A stretch of DNA of 33,266 bases from Eggerthellaceae bacterium (GTDB taxonomy: Bacteria; Actinomycetota; Coriobacteriia; Coriobacteriales; Eggerthellaceae): the NCBI GenBank assembly GCA_022792415.1, contig JAAWAY010000145.1, positions 1 through 33,266 of the forward strand, read 5' to 3'. The position numbers and the translations under genes were made by a program. The notes beneath the pieces are model-generated. The model worked only from the letters and a program-made list of their open reading frames with translations, searched no databases and was not told the origin of the DNA. This document shows, one piece after another, positions 6,748 to 14,693 of this stretch; position 1 is the first letter of the stretch; the number at the start of each line of letters is the position of its first letter.

Positions 6748-7971
6748 ATGGTAAACGTACCCAGCCCCGCCATCGCGGTCGTCGGGCGGCACAACTCCGG
6801 CAAGACCACGCTCATCGAGCAGCTCATCGCGTGCCTGGTGGGACGCGGCCACGACGTGGGCAGCGTCAAGCACCACAGCCATGCGGGCTTCGAGATCGAC
6901 TACCCCGGCAAGGACTCCTACCGTCATCGCGCGGCCGGCGCGTCCGAGACCGTCATCGCCTGCCCGGGCCAGATGGCCCGCATCAAGACCGTCGAGGACG
7001 AGGTGGAGTGCAGCGACATCGTGCGCTCCATGCCCGGCCACGACATCGTGGTGGTGGAGGGCTACCGCAAGAGCGGGCTGCCCACCATCGAGATCATGCG
7101 CTCGGGCAACCCGGCCGACGTGTCGGTGGCCGAGGTGATGCTGCGCGCGGCGCGGGCCGGCGAGCCGCTGGGCACCGACTTCGTGCAGCGCTATCGCGAG
7201 CAGGCGCGCCACGAGCGCGACGCGGACGCGGAGGCGGCGCAGGACGCACCCACCCCTGCGGCCCCCGAGGCCCCCGACCCCTCCGACGACCTCACCCACA
7301 AGATGCCCGACGCCAACACCGTGGCCGTCGTCACCGACATCCCCGAGGCGCGCCAGGCGGCCGTGCTGTTCAACGTCCCCGCGTTCGACCTGGACGACGT
7401 CGAGGGCCTGGCCTCCTTCCTCGAGGAGCACTACGTGCGCCCGCGCCTGACCGTGGTCATCCAGGCCGGCGGCGAGAGCCGGCGCATGGGCCAGTCCAAG
7501 GCGGTCGTGCCCTTCGCGGGGCGCCCGCTCATCTGCCGGCTCATCGAGCGCCTGAGCCCCGTGGCCGACGAGCTCATCATCACCACCAACGAGCACGAGA
7601 AGCTCGGCTTCCTCGCCGAGGCCTACCCCGACCTGGACATCAAGCTGGTGGGGGACGCCTTCGACTTCCGCGGGGCGCTGCCGGGCCTCTACACCGCCCT
7701 GGCGTCGTCGCGCAACCCCTACGTGGCCGTGGTGGCCTGCGACATGGTGTTCGCCAGCGCCGCCCTGGTGGTGGCCGAGTCGCTCGTGATGGCCGACACC
7801 GGCGCCGACGGGGTGGTGCCCGTCAACAAGCACGGCTTCGAGCCCTGCCACGCGCTGTACCGCCGCTCGGGCTGCCTGCCGGCCGTGCGGCGCGCCCTCG
7901 ACCGGGGCGAGCGTCGCGCGCAGTCGCTTCTGGAGGACCCGGAGGTGCACGTGGAGGAGTTCTCCCAGTAG
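6748..7971 (+). CDS. MobB-MobA fusion for molybdenum cofactor guanylylation, ended early by in-frame TAG
   Basis: 407 residues up to TAG at 7969-7971. The N-terminal half is MobB, a GTPase-fold protein: Walker A GRHNSGKT at 13-20, VKHHSH near 40, VVVEGYRKSG near 102, with its end AVVTDIPEARQAAVLFNVP after an acidic Ala/Pro/Asp insert at about 160-195. The C-terminal half, from about 233, is MobA, which transfers GMP from GTP to molybdopterin: AGGESRRMGQSKA, FAGRPLICRLIERL, GALPGLYTAL and VVACDM. Directly after the TAG the same frame continues for 31 sense codons that encode the expected MobA end. The frame is therefore truncated by a single nonsense codon. The start is set by AAGGAGGG seven bases upstream. 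MobA lacking its last segment may still fold; whether it works is unknown. The next gene is probably cotranscribed. Confidence 0.85.
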   Translation: MVNVPSPAIAVVGRHNSGKTTLIEQLIACLVGRGHDVGSVKHHSHAGFEIDYPGKDSYRHRAAGASETVIACPGQMARIKTVEDEVECSDIVRSMPGHDIVVVEGYRKSGLPTIEIMRSGNPADVSVAEVMLRAARAGEPLGTDFVQRYREQARHERDADAEAAQDAPTPAAPEAPDPSDDLTHKMPDANTVAVVTDIPEARQAAVLFNVPAFDLDDVEGLASFLEEHYVRPRLTVVIQAGGESRRMGQSKAVVPFAGRPLICRLIERLSPVADELIITTNEHEKLGFLAEAYPDLDIKLVGDAFDFRGALPGLYTALASSRNPYVAVVACDMVFASAALVVAESLVMADTGADGVVPVNKHGFEPCHALYRRSGCLPAVRRALDRGERRAQSLLEDPEVHVEEFSQ

Positions 7972-8067
7972 CGCGTGCTGGAGGTGGAGCCCCACGGCGG
8001 CTGCTTCATCAACGCCAACACCCCCGATGAGCTCAAGCGCATCGAGGACACCTATCTGGACGAGTAG
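7972..8067 (+). other. In-frame C-terminal tail of MobA beyond the TAG
   Basis: Continuing the mob frame after TAG gives 31 codons then TAG at 8065-8067. The tail contains GGCFINANTPDELKRIE, which matches the conserved F(x)N(x)NTPEEL end of MobA. The next gene's ribosome site AGGAG overlaps this second stop, so the original gene ended here. Either a recent nonsense mutation, translational read-through, or a base error explains the TAG. Confidence 0.8.
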
Positions 8068-8076
8068 GAGCGCCGC

Positions 8077-9300
8077 ATGCCCACCATCAACGACGTCATG
8101 GAGATGGCCGAGGCGCTCGAGAGCGCCGCGGTGGTGGCGGCCGTCGACCGCTGCGTGGCCGTCCGCAACCGCAACTCCACGTGCCGCAAGTGCGTGGACG
8201 TGTGCATCGCCGACGCCATCGAGGTGGGCAACAACGAGCTCACGATATCCAACTCCGCCTGCGTGGCGTGCGGGTCGTGCGTGGCCGTGTGCCCCACCGC
8301 CGCGCTCATCTCGCTCGATCCCATGGCCGAGGACCTGGCCGTCGAGGCGGCCGGCGCCCTGCGCGCGGCGGGGGAGGGGCGCGCCGTCTTCGCGTGCGCG
8401 CGCATGGCCGCCCGCAACATCGGCGACCCCGACAAGTACGCCGCCGTGCCCTGCCTGGGGCGCATGGTGGAGGACGACATCCTGGACCTTGCGGCCAACG
8501 GCGCCTCCGAGGTGATCCTGGTGGATGGCACCTGCAAGACGTGCAAGTACCGGGCGACCGGCCCCGCCATCGACGCCACGGTGGCCACGGCCCGCACGCT
8601 CATGGACGCCCAGGGCTGCTCCATGCCCGTCACGCGCACGTCGGAGTTCCCCCCAGACGTGGTGGGCGACACGATGAAGGCCATCGGCGCCGCGCGGCGC
8701 GGGTTCTTCACGAGCGCCGGTTCCATGGCCAAAGACGTGGCGCTCACGGCGGCCGAGAAGGCCATGGCCGACGTGCTGCACCAGCGCCAGGACGCCAAGA
8801 TGGCCACGCTGCGCGAGCGGCTGGGCGTCGGCAAGAAGGGCAGCCTGCCCCAGTTCGAGGCCGAGCGCAACCTGCGCCTGCTCGACGCCATGGACGCGCT
8901 GGGCGCATGCGAGGCGCCCATCATCGACACGCGTCGCTTCGGGTGGGTGTCCATCGACCCCACCGACTGCGTGGGCTGCGGCATGTGCGTGATGTTCTGC
9001 CCCACCGGCGCGCTGCGCTGGGCCGAGGAAGAGGAGGTCAAGCCGCAGGACGTGAAGTTCCGCCCCGGCGTGCTCTCCAGCGTGGTGGGCGATGACGACG
9101 AGGAGGACCCGGGCCGCCGGGCCGTGGAGTTCTCGGCCGCCGACTGCGTCCAGTGCAACCTGTGCGCCGACGCCTGCCTGCGCCACTGCGTCAGCGTGTC
9201 GTCGGCGGTGCCCTCCGCCGAGCTGTTCGACTTCGAGCCGCGCCTGCTCGAGGTGAGCCGCCCCTCCAAGAAGCCGCGCCTGTTCGACCGCCGCTCCTAG
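8077..9300 (+). CDS. Multi-cluster [4Fe-4S] ferredoxin-type protein
   Basis: 407 residues, soluble, no signal peptide. Four Cys sets fit [4Fe-4S] clusters: Cys26 with Cys36/39/43; Cys62/65/68/72 in ACVACGSCVAVCPTAAL; a third in DCVGCGMCVMFCPTGAL; a fourth in DCVQCNLCADACLRHC. Between the N- and C-terminal ferredoxin pairs lies a domain with further Cys in VFACARM, VPCLGRM and VDGTCKTCKY, loosely like the iron-sulfur subunits that couple heterodisulfide reductases and hydrogenases. It follows the MobB-MobA frame by 9 nt and is presumably cotranscribed, which suggests a role in electron flow to or maturation of molybdoenzymes. That link is inference from position only. AGGAG at 8066-8070 precedes ATG 8077. 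I do not recognise a named gene. Confidence 0.8.
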   Translation: MPTINDVMEMAEALESAAVVAAVDRCVAVRNRNSTCRKCVDVCIADAIEVGNNELTISNSACVACGSCVAVCPTAALISLDPMAEDLAVEAAGALRAAGEGRAVFACARMAARNIGDPDKYAAVPCLGRMVEDDILDLAANGASEVILVDGTCKTCKYRATGPAIDATVATARTLMDAQGCSMPVTRTSEFPPDVVGDTMKAIGAARRGFFTSAGSMAKDVALTAAEKAMADVLHQRQDAKMATLRERLGVGKKGSLPQFEAERNLRLLDAMDALGACEAPIIDTRRFGWVSIDPTDCVGCGMCVMFCPTGALRWAEEEEVKPQDVKFRPGVLSSVVGDDDEEDPGRRAVEFSAADCVQCNLCADACLRHCVSVSSAVPSAELFDFEPRLLEVSRPSKKPRLFDRRS

Positions 9301-9337
9301 CCCGCTCGCCCCTTCCCGCGGACGCCCCCGCGCCCTG

Positions 9338-9346
9338 TGCTATACT
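9338..9346 (+). promoter_or_regulatory. Extended -10 promoter (TGC-TATACT) of the ABC-transporter operon
   Basis: The 12 bases 9338-9349 are identical to the promoter before the mob gene (6717-6728). A start near 9353 would leave a leader of about 80 nt before ATG 9434. No -35 match is seen. Confidence 0.6.
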
Positions 9347-9433
9347 GTCAGCGCTTTATTACGGTAGAGTGATGGAATGGCCGCCGGCGACGCGCGCGGC
9401 CGACAAGAGAGAGACCTGACGGAGGGAACAACC

Positions 9434-10288
9434 ATGAAGAAGATGAAGGCGCTCATCACCGCCGCCGCGGCGCTGAGCCTGTCCGCGCTGCTGCTGGCCG
9501 GCTGCTCCGGCGGCACCGCCGCGGACGACAAGAAGGCCGACGACAAGGCCGCCGCGCCGGCCGAGGACACCCCCACGCTCATCGTGGGCCTGGACAACGC
9601 CTACCCGCCCTACGGCTTCATCGGCGATGACGGCAACCTGACCGGCTTCGACATCGACCTGGCCACCGAGGTGGCCGAGCGCAACGGCTGGAACCTGGAG
9701 CTCAAGGCCATCAACTGGGATGCCAAGGACGCGCTGCTCAACCAGGGCGACATCAACTGCATCTGGAACGGCTTCACCATGGAGGGCCGCGAGGGCAAGT
9801 ACGAGTTCTCCGATCCCTACATGTACAACGAGCAGGTCATCGTGGTGAAGAAGGACGCGGGCATCAACTCGCTGGAGGACCTGGCCGGCAAGAACGTCAT
9901 CACCCAGGCTGACTCGGCCGCCCTCGAGGTGCTCGAGGACGAGGAGGGCCAGAAGGCGCTCGCCGACACGTTCGCCAACGGCGGCCCCCAGACCATCGCC
10001 GACTACAACAACGCGTTCATGCAGCTGGAGAGCGGCATCGTGGACGCCGTGGCCTGCGACCTGTCCATCGCCGACTACCAGATGGCGGCCAAGCCCGACG
10101 TGTTCGTGAAGCTGGAGCCCCTGTCCACCGAGAGCTACGCCGTGGGCTTCAAGCTGGGCGACACGGAGATGGCCCAGAAGGTGACCGCCACCCTCGAGGA
10201 GATGTACGAGGACGGCACCATCGCCGAGCTCTGCGAGAAGTGGGGCGAGTACGGCATCACCATCGACAACTGGATCCTGACCGATTAG
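9434..10288 (+). CDS. Amino-acid ABC transporter substrate-binding lipoprotein
   Basis: 284 residues. The signal peptide MKKMKALITAAAALSL runs into the lipobox LLAGC, with the lipidated Cys at 24, then a Ser/Gly/Lys/Ala/Asp-rich tether. The mature part is a type II periplasmic-binding (SBP family 3) domain: PTLIVGLDNAYPPYGFIGDDG, GFDIDLATEVAERNG, WDAKDALLNQGDINCIWNGFT and the closing GITIDNWILTD. Such proteins catch polar amino acids or cystine outside the membrane and deliver them to the permease. The substrate cannot be read from sequence. ATG 9434 follows GGAGGG (9421-9426). It is the first gene of a three-gene importer; a hairpin after it probably lets it be made in excess over the permease and ATPase. 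Confidence 0.93.
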   Translation: MKKMKALITAAAALSLSALLLAGCSGGTAADDKKADDKAAAPAEDTPTLIVGLDNAYPPYGFIGDDGNLTGFDIDLATEVAERNGWNLELKAINWDAKDALLNQGDINCIWNGFTMEGREGKYEFSDPYMYNEQVIVVKKDAGINSLEDLAGKNVITQADSAALEVLEDEEGQKALADTFANGGPQTIADYNNAFMQLESGIVDAVACDLSIADYQMAAKPDVFVKLEPLSTESYAVGFKLGDTEMAQKVTATLEEMYEDGTIAELCEKWGEYGITIDNWILTD

Positions 10289-10330
10289 GATCTGATAGGA
10301 CGCCGCCTCGGGGCGGCACGGTGAACTGAG

Positions 10331-10365
10331 GCGAATGCCGCGGGCGTGGGGCCCGCGGCATTCGC
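10331..10365 (+). terminator. Intercistronic hairpin between lipoprotein and permease genes
   Basis: GCGAATGCCGCGGGC (10331-10345) pairs perfectly with 10351-10365 around a 5-nt loop. There is no T run, so it more likely blocks 3' decay or attenuates partially than terminates fully. The placement fits the usual need for more binding protein than permease. Confidence 0.6.
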
Positions 10366-10444
10366 TGGTATCTCGGTAGGTTTGCCGGGGCGCCGCGACG
10401 GGCGGCCTCCCGGCAAGCGTACCGCGTCCGACGAAGGAGGAACG

Positions 10445-11098
10445 GTGGACTTCTCGGTAATGATGGGCATCCTGGGGGACGGCTTCGTCCTCACGGCGCA
10501 GATCTTCGCCGTGACGCTGGTGGGGTCGCTGCCGCTGGGCGTGGTGGTGGCGCTCGCGCGCATGAGCCGCTTCAAGCCGCTGGCCTGGGTGGCCCAGCTC
10601 TACATCTCCATCCTGCGCGGCACGCCGCTCATGCTGCAGCTCATGGCCATCATGTTCGGGCCGTACTACCTGCTGGGGATGCAGATGGGGCCGGACTGGA
10701 AGTTCACGGCCTGCGCCATCGGCTTCATCATCAACTACGCGGCCTACTTCGCCGAGATCTACCGCTCGGGCATCCAGTCCATCCCCCGCGGCCAGTACGA
10801 GGCCGCCGCGGTGCTGGGCTACTCCCGCGCGCAGACGTTTCTGAAGATCGTGCTGCCCCAGGTGATCAAGCGCATCCTGCCGGCTATGGGCAACGAGGTC
10901 ATCACGCTGGTCAAGGACACGTCGCTGGCCTTCGTGTTGGGCATCGCCGAGATGTTCTCGGCCGCCAAGGCGCTGGCCGCCCGCGAGGTGTCCATGCTGC
11001 CCTACGCCATCGCCGCGCTCATCTACTGGGTGTTCTGCCTGCTCATCGAGTTCATCCTCAACCGGCTGGAGAAGAAGCTCGACTACTACCACGACTAG
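10445..11098 (+). CDS. Amino-acid ABC transporter permease (HisM/GlnP type)
   Basis: 217 residues with about five membrane segments. It forms the membrane channel, probably as a homodimer since only one permease gene is present. The cytoplasmic EAA loop that docks on the ATPase reads EAAAVLGYSRAQTFLKIVLPQ; the family pattern YISILRGTPLMLQL lies near residue 50. GTG 10445 is chosen because AAGGAGG ends four bases upstream; ATG codons at 10460 and 10463 would sit too far from that site. It follows the binding-protein gene after a 156-nt gap with a hairpin and precedes the ATPase gene by 97 nt. Confidence 0.92.
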   Translation: MDFSVMMGILGDGFVLTAQIFAVTLVGSLPLGVVVALARMSRFKPLAWVAQLYISILRGTPLMLQLMAIMFGPYYLLGMQMGPDWKFTACAIGFIINYAAYFAEIYRSGIQSIPRGQYEAAAVLGYSRAQTFLKIVLPQVIKRILPAMGNEVITLVKDTSLAFVLGIAEMFSAAKALAAREVSMLPYAIAALIYWVFCLLIEFILNRLEKKLDYYHD

Positions 11099-11195
11099 CG
11101 CCCGCGCGGCGCCGCGGCCCGGCGGACCCTGACGCGAGGACGTGCCGGGCCCGACGTCCCGCCCTCCCGCGCGCATGACGAGAAAGGCCTTTCGG

Positions 11196-11969
<774 letters not shown>

Positions 11970-11972
11970 CCC

Positions 11973-12920
11973 ATGGACGTGCGCGACCTGCTCGACCAGG
12001 GCGTGACGCGGGCGCGCGACGCCGTGTCGTCGGTGGCCGTGGAGACGCGGCCCTTCGTGCGCGCCCTCGTGCGCCTGTGCGACGACGGCTGGGGCCAGGG
12101 CTGGCACGAGCGCAACGGCGGCAACGCGTCGTATCGGCTGACGGACGAGGACGTGCGGTCGTGCCGCGCGTGCTTCCACGAGCAGCCGCGCCCCTGGCAG
12201 CCGCTGGACGCCGCGGTGCCCGCCATGGCCGGGGAGCACCTGCTGGTGACGGCGGCCGGGTCGTACTTCCGCAACGTGGCCGATGACCCGTCCCGCGCCC
12301 TCGGCATCGTGGAGGTGGACGGCGCCGGCGCGTCGTGGCGCCCCGTGTGGGGCTTCGCGGGCGACGGTCGGCCCACCAGCGAGCTGGCCAGCCACGTCAT
12401 CATCCAAGGCGCGCGCAAGGAGGCCACCGCCGGCGCGAGCCGCGTGGTGTACCACTGCCATCCCGTGCCCGTCATCGCGCTCACGTTCGCGCTGCCCGCC
12501 GACGGCCGCACGCTGACGCGTGCCCTGTGGAAGACGATGACCGAGTGCATCATGGTGTTTCCCGGCGGGGTGGGCGCGGTGCCCACGGCCGTGCCCGGGT
12601 CGCGCCGGCTGGCCGACCTGACGGCCGAGGCCGCGCGCGACCACGCCGCCGTCATCTGGGCGCACCACGGCCTTCTGGCCACGGGCGCCACCTGCGACGA
12701 GGCGTTCGGCCTGGCGCACGTGGTGGTCAAGGCAGCCGCCATCTACGCCGAGGTCCGGGCGCTGTGCGGCGGCGAGCCCGCCTTCCCGCTGAGCGACGAC
12801 GACCTGGCCGAGCTGGCCCGCGGCCTGGGCGTGACGCCGCGGGCCGACTACCTGGGCTGGCCGGCGCAGCGCCCGGGGCCGGCGGGTGCGGCGAGCGCCG
12901 CCTCGTCGCGGGAGGGCTGA
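11973..12920 (+). CDS. rhaD: Class II aldolase, rhamnulose-1-phosphate aldolase-like
   Basis: 315 residues, near the length of RhaD. RhaD is a zinc enzyme that splits L-rhamnulose 1-phosphate into dihydroxyacetone phosphate and L-lactaldehyde. RhaD-like features: WHERNGGNASYRL at 44-56, TSELASH with the candidate catalytic Glu137, zinc ligands His161 and His163 in YHCHP, ECIMVFPGGVG near 191, and the third zinc His in WAHHGLLATG near 231. The C-terminus has an extra Pro/Gly/Ala tail. No rhamnose isomerase or kinase gene is nearby, and the gene sits 3 nt after an amino-acid transporter ATPase and 3 nt before a phosphatase. It could therefore serve another phosphorylated sugar or a salvage pathway. 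Aldolase class is sure; substrate is not. Confidence 0.78.
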   Translation: MDVRDLLDQGVTRARDAVSSVAVETRPFVRALVRLCDDGWGQGWHERNGGNASYRLTDEDVRSCRACFHEQPRPWQPLDAAVPAMAGEHLLVTAAGSYFRNVADDPSRALGIVEVDGAGASWRPVWGFAGDGRPTSELASHVIIQGARKEATAGASRVVYHCHPVPVIALTFALPADGRTLTRALWKTMTECIMVFPGGVGAVPTAVPGSRRLADLTAEAARDHAAVIWAHHGLLATGATCDEAFGLAHVVVKAAAIYAEVRALCGGEPAFPLSDDDLAELARGLGVTPRADYLGWPAQRPGPAGAASAASSREG

Positions 12921-12923
12921 GCC

Positions 12924-13619
12924 GTGGCCGTTCGGTTTTTGTTCGCGCGGCACGGCGAGACGCTGTTCAACGTCATGGGCAAGGTGCAGGGCTGGTGTGA
13001 CACCCCGCTCACGGGCAACGGCCTGTACGCGGCCTACCGCCTGGGCCAGGGACTGGCCGACGCCGAGTTCAGCTGGGCCTATTCCAGCGACAGCGGCCGC
13101 GCGCACGAGACGCTGAACGTGGCCCTGGAGGCGCGCGCCAACGAGCGGCGCCTGCGCGAGCTGCCCGACGAGGACTGCGGCGTGCCGGTGTCGGAGGACT
13201 GGCGCCTGCGCGAGTGGTGCTACGGCTGGCTGGAGGGCGAGCGCGCCGAGCGCATGCGCCAGGCGCTCATCGAGTGCTTCGGTCGCGAGCTCAGCCGCCC
13301 CGAGCAGAACGAGCGCCTGCCCGAGATAGCCGACTACTTCGCGCGCGTGGACCCGACGGGGCGCGCCGAGGACTTCGCCGCCATAGAGGGGCGCCTGCGC
13401 TCGTTCATCGCGGACGCGGCGGCCCGCGCCGAGGAGGCCGGGGGCGGGGACGTGCTGGTGGTGACGCACTCGTTCGTGGTGCGCACGCTCGTGTACCTGT
13501 TCGACCGCGACCGCGTCAACGACCCGCCTAAGATAGAGAACGCGAGCCTCACGGAGCTGACCTGGGACGACGGCGCCATCACCATCGGTCGCATCGCCGA
13601 CACGTCACATCTGGGCTAG
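12924..13619 (+). CDS. Histidine phosphatase family protein (phosphoglycerate mutase-like)
   Basis: 231 residues, cytoplasmic. The RHGET motif at 9-13 gives the phosphorylated His10; Arg59 in SDSGRAHET, Glu97 in LREW and His182 in VTHSF complete the catalytic set. This branch removes phosphate from small metabolites or acts as a mutase; the acidic middle segment and large insert do not identify the substrate. The start is GTG 12924, 3 nt after the aldolase stop and behind GGGAGGG in the aldolase tail. Adjacency to the aldolase suggests they handle related sugar phosphates (inference). Its stop overlaps that of the convergent acetyltransferase gene in CTAG at 13616-13619. Confidence 0.88.
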   Translation: MAVRFLFARHGETLFNVMGKVQGWCDTPLTGNGLYAAYRLGQGLADAEFSWAYSSDSGRAHETLNVALEARANERRLRELPDEDCGVPVSEDWRLREWCYGWLEGERAERMRQALIECFGRELSRPEQNERLPEIADYFARVDPTGRAEDFAAIEGRLRSFIADAAARAEEAGGGDVLVVTHSFVVRTLVYLFDRDRVNDPPKIENASLTELTWDDGAITIGRIADTSHLG

Positions 13620-14290
13620 CGGGCCTCGCGCGGCGCGCGCACCATCGCGCGCTCGGTGATGGAGAACTCCGGGCTCTCGAACACATGCGCCACCGTGAAG
13701 CCGATGTGCTCGTAGAGCTCCTGCAGCTGGTCGGAGTACGTCTCCAGGTAGCAGGGGATGCCGTGCTCGTCGGCGTAGTCGAAGAACGGCGTGACCAGGC
13801 GGCGGAAGCGGCCCGTGCCGCGCAGGGCGGGGTCGACGGCCAGCATGACGAAGTGGATGAAGTCGCCCTCCTTCTGCTCGCGCTCCTCCCAGTCGAACAC
13901 CGATATGGGGGCCATGCGCTTCAGCTGCGCGGCGAAGGCCGCGGCCTCCTCGTCGGAGAGGACCGTCTCGGCCAGGTCGCGGCTGGCCTTGGCCTCCAGC
14001 TCATTCCAGGTGAGGCCCTCCAGGTCGCTCTTCAGGTAGGCGACGGCCATCGCGCCGGCGTCCTCCAGGCAGTAGACGGCCTGGTAGGGGGCGCCCACGG
14101 CGATGTCGTTCATGATGATGGCGCGCGAGAGGAACCGCTCGCGGTCGCCGCCGCGGGAGCCCTCGGGCAGCCCGCTCAGCAGCTCGCGCGTCCACAGCTC
14201 CTCCAGGAAGGCGTCGCCGCCCATCTGGGCCAGCTTGACGGCCAGTTCCTCGTTGGCGGGATCGACGGTGACGAGTCCGGGCAGTTGCAT
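13616..14290 (-). CDS. GNAT family N-acetyltransferase
   Basis: 224 residues on the minus strand. The acetyl-CoA binding pattern VDPALRGTGRFRRLV lies near 156-170, preceded by the beta strand FIHFVMLAV and followed by YLETYSDQLQELYEHIGF, the usual GNAT order. The N-terminal 100 residues are helical and not family-typical. The ATG at 14290 is set by AGGAAGG just upstream on the minus strand; the longer open frame to 14368 has no support. The gene converges on the phosphatase gene with a 4-nt overlap of coding ends. Substrate unknown. Confidence 0.8.
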   Translation of the reverse strand: MQLPGLVTVDPANEELAVKLAQMGGDAFLEELWTRELLSGLPEGSRGGDRERFLSRAIIMNDIAVGAPYQAVYCLEDAGAMAVAYLKSDLEGLTWNELEAKASRDLAETVLSDEEAAAFAAQLKRMAPISVFDWEEREQKEGDFIHFVMLAVDPALRGTGRFRRLVTPFFDYADEHGIPCYLETYSDQLQELYEHIGFTVAHVFESPEFSITERAMVRAPREAR

Positions 14291-14693
14291 GGTGGTTCCT
14301 TCCTCGGGGCGGGCGGCGTCGGCCGGTTGCCGGGCCGGATCCGGCCCGACGCGGCCCCGCCGGGTCACGTGCTGTTGCTCCCCTGATTGTAGTGCGCGCC
14401 TGCTGCCAGGGGGCCAGGTGTTTCCGAGAGGACATCGGGCGGCTCCCCGGCGGTGGGGCCCGCGGGCGCGTCATCTTACGGGACTACGTCAGTTGGCGTA
14501 TATCTGTGACGCGACCATGACGTTTCCCTTTCGTGTCCGCCCGCGAAAAATCACGGGTGATAAGGTGAGCCTGCCAGTGCGAGTTACCGCTTGGAGCAGG
14601 CTGCGCCCTCCCTTGAGCAGCCGGCTCGCCAGACGCGGGCGGCCTCGCCGCACAGACGTTACCAACCAGTCAGAACCGATCAAGGAGCGAATC
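14291..14693. promoter_or_regulatory. Divergent intergenic region between GNAT gene and HtrA gene
   Basis: About 400 bp without a gene. For the leftward GNAT gene a TACAAT -10-like box lies on the minus strand at 14386-14391. For the rightward protease gene a long leader is likely; AGCCTGC (14568-14574) can pair with GCAGGCT (14596-14602) in it. AT-rich patches near 14486-14520 and 14545-14562 could contain the protease promoter, but no two-box match is convincing. AAGGAG at 14682-14687 is the ribosome site of the protease gene. Confidence 0.4.

Noticed and set aside
7969-7971. TAG read as pyrrolysine
   Set aside because: No pylT, pylS or methylamine methyltransferase genes are seen here, and other genes in the window use TAG as an ordinary stop.
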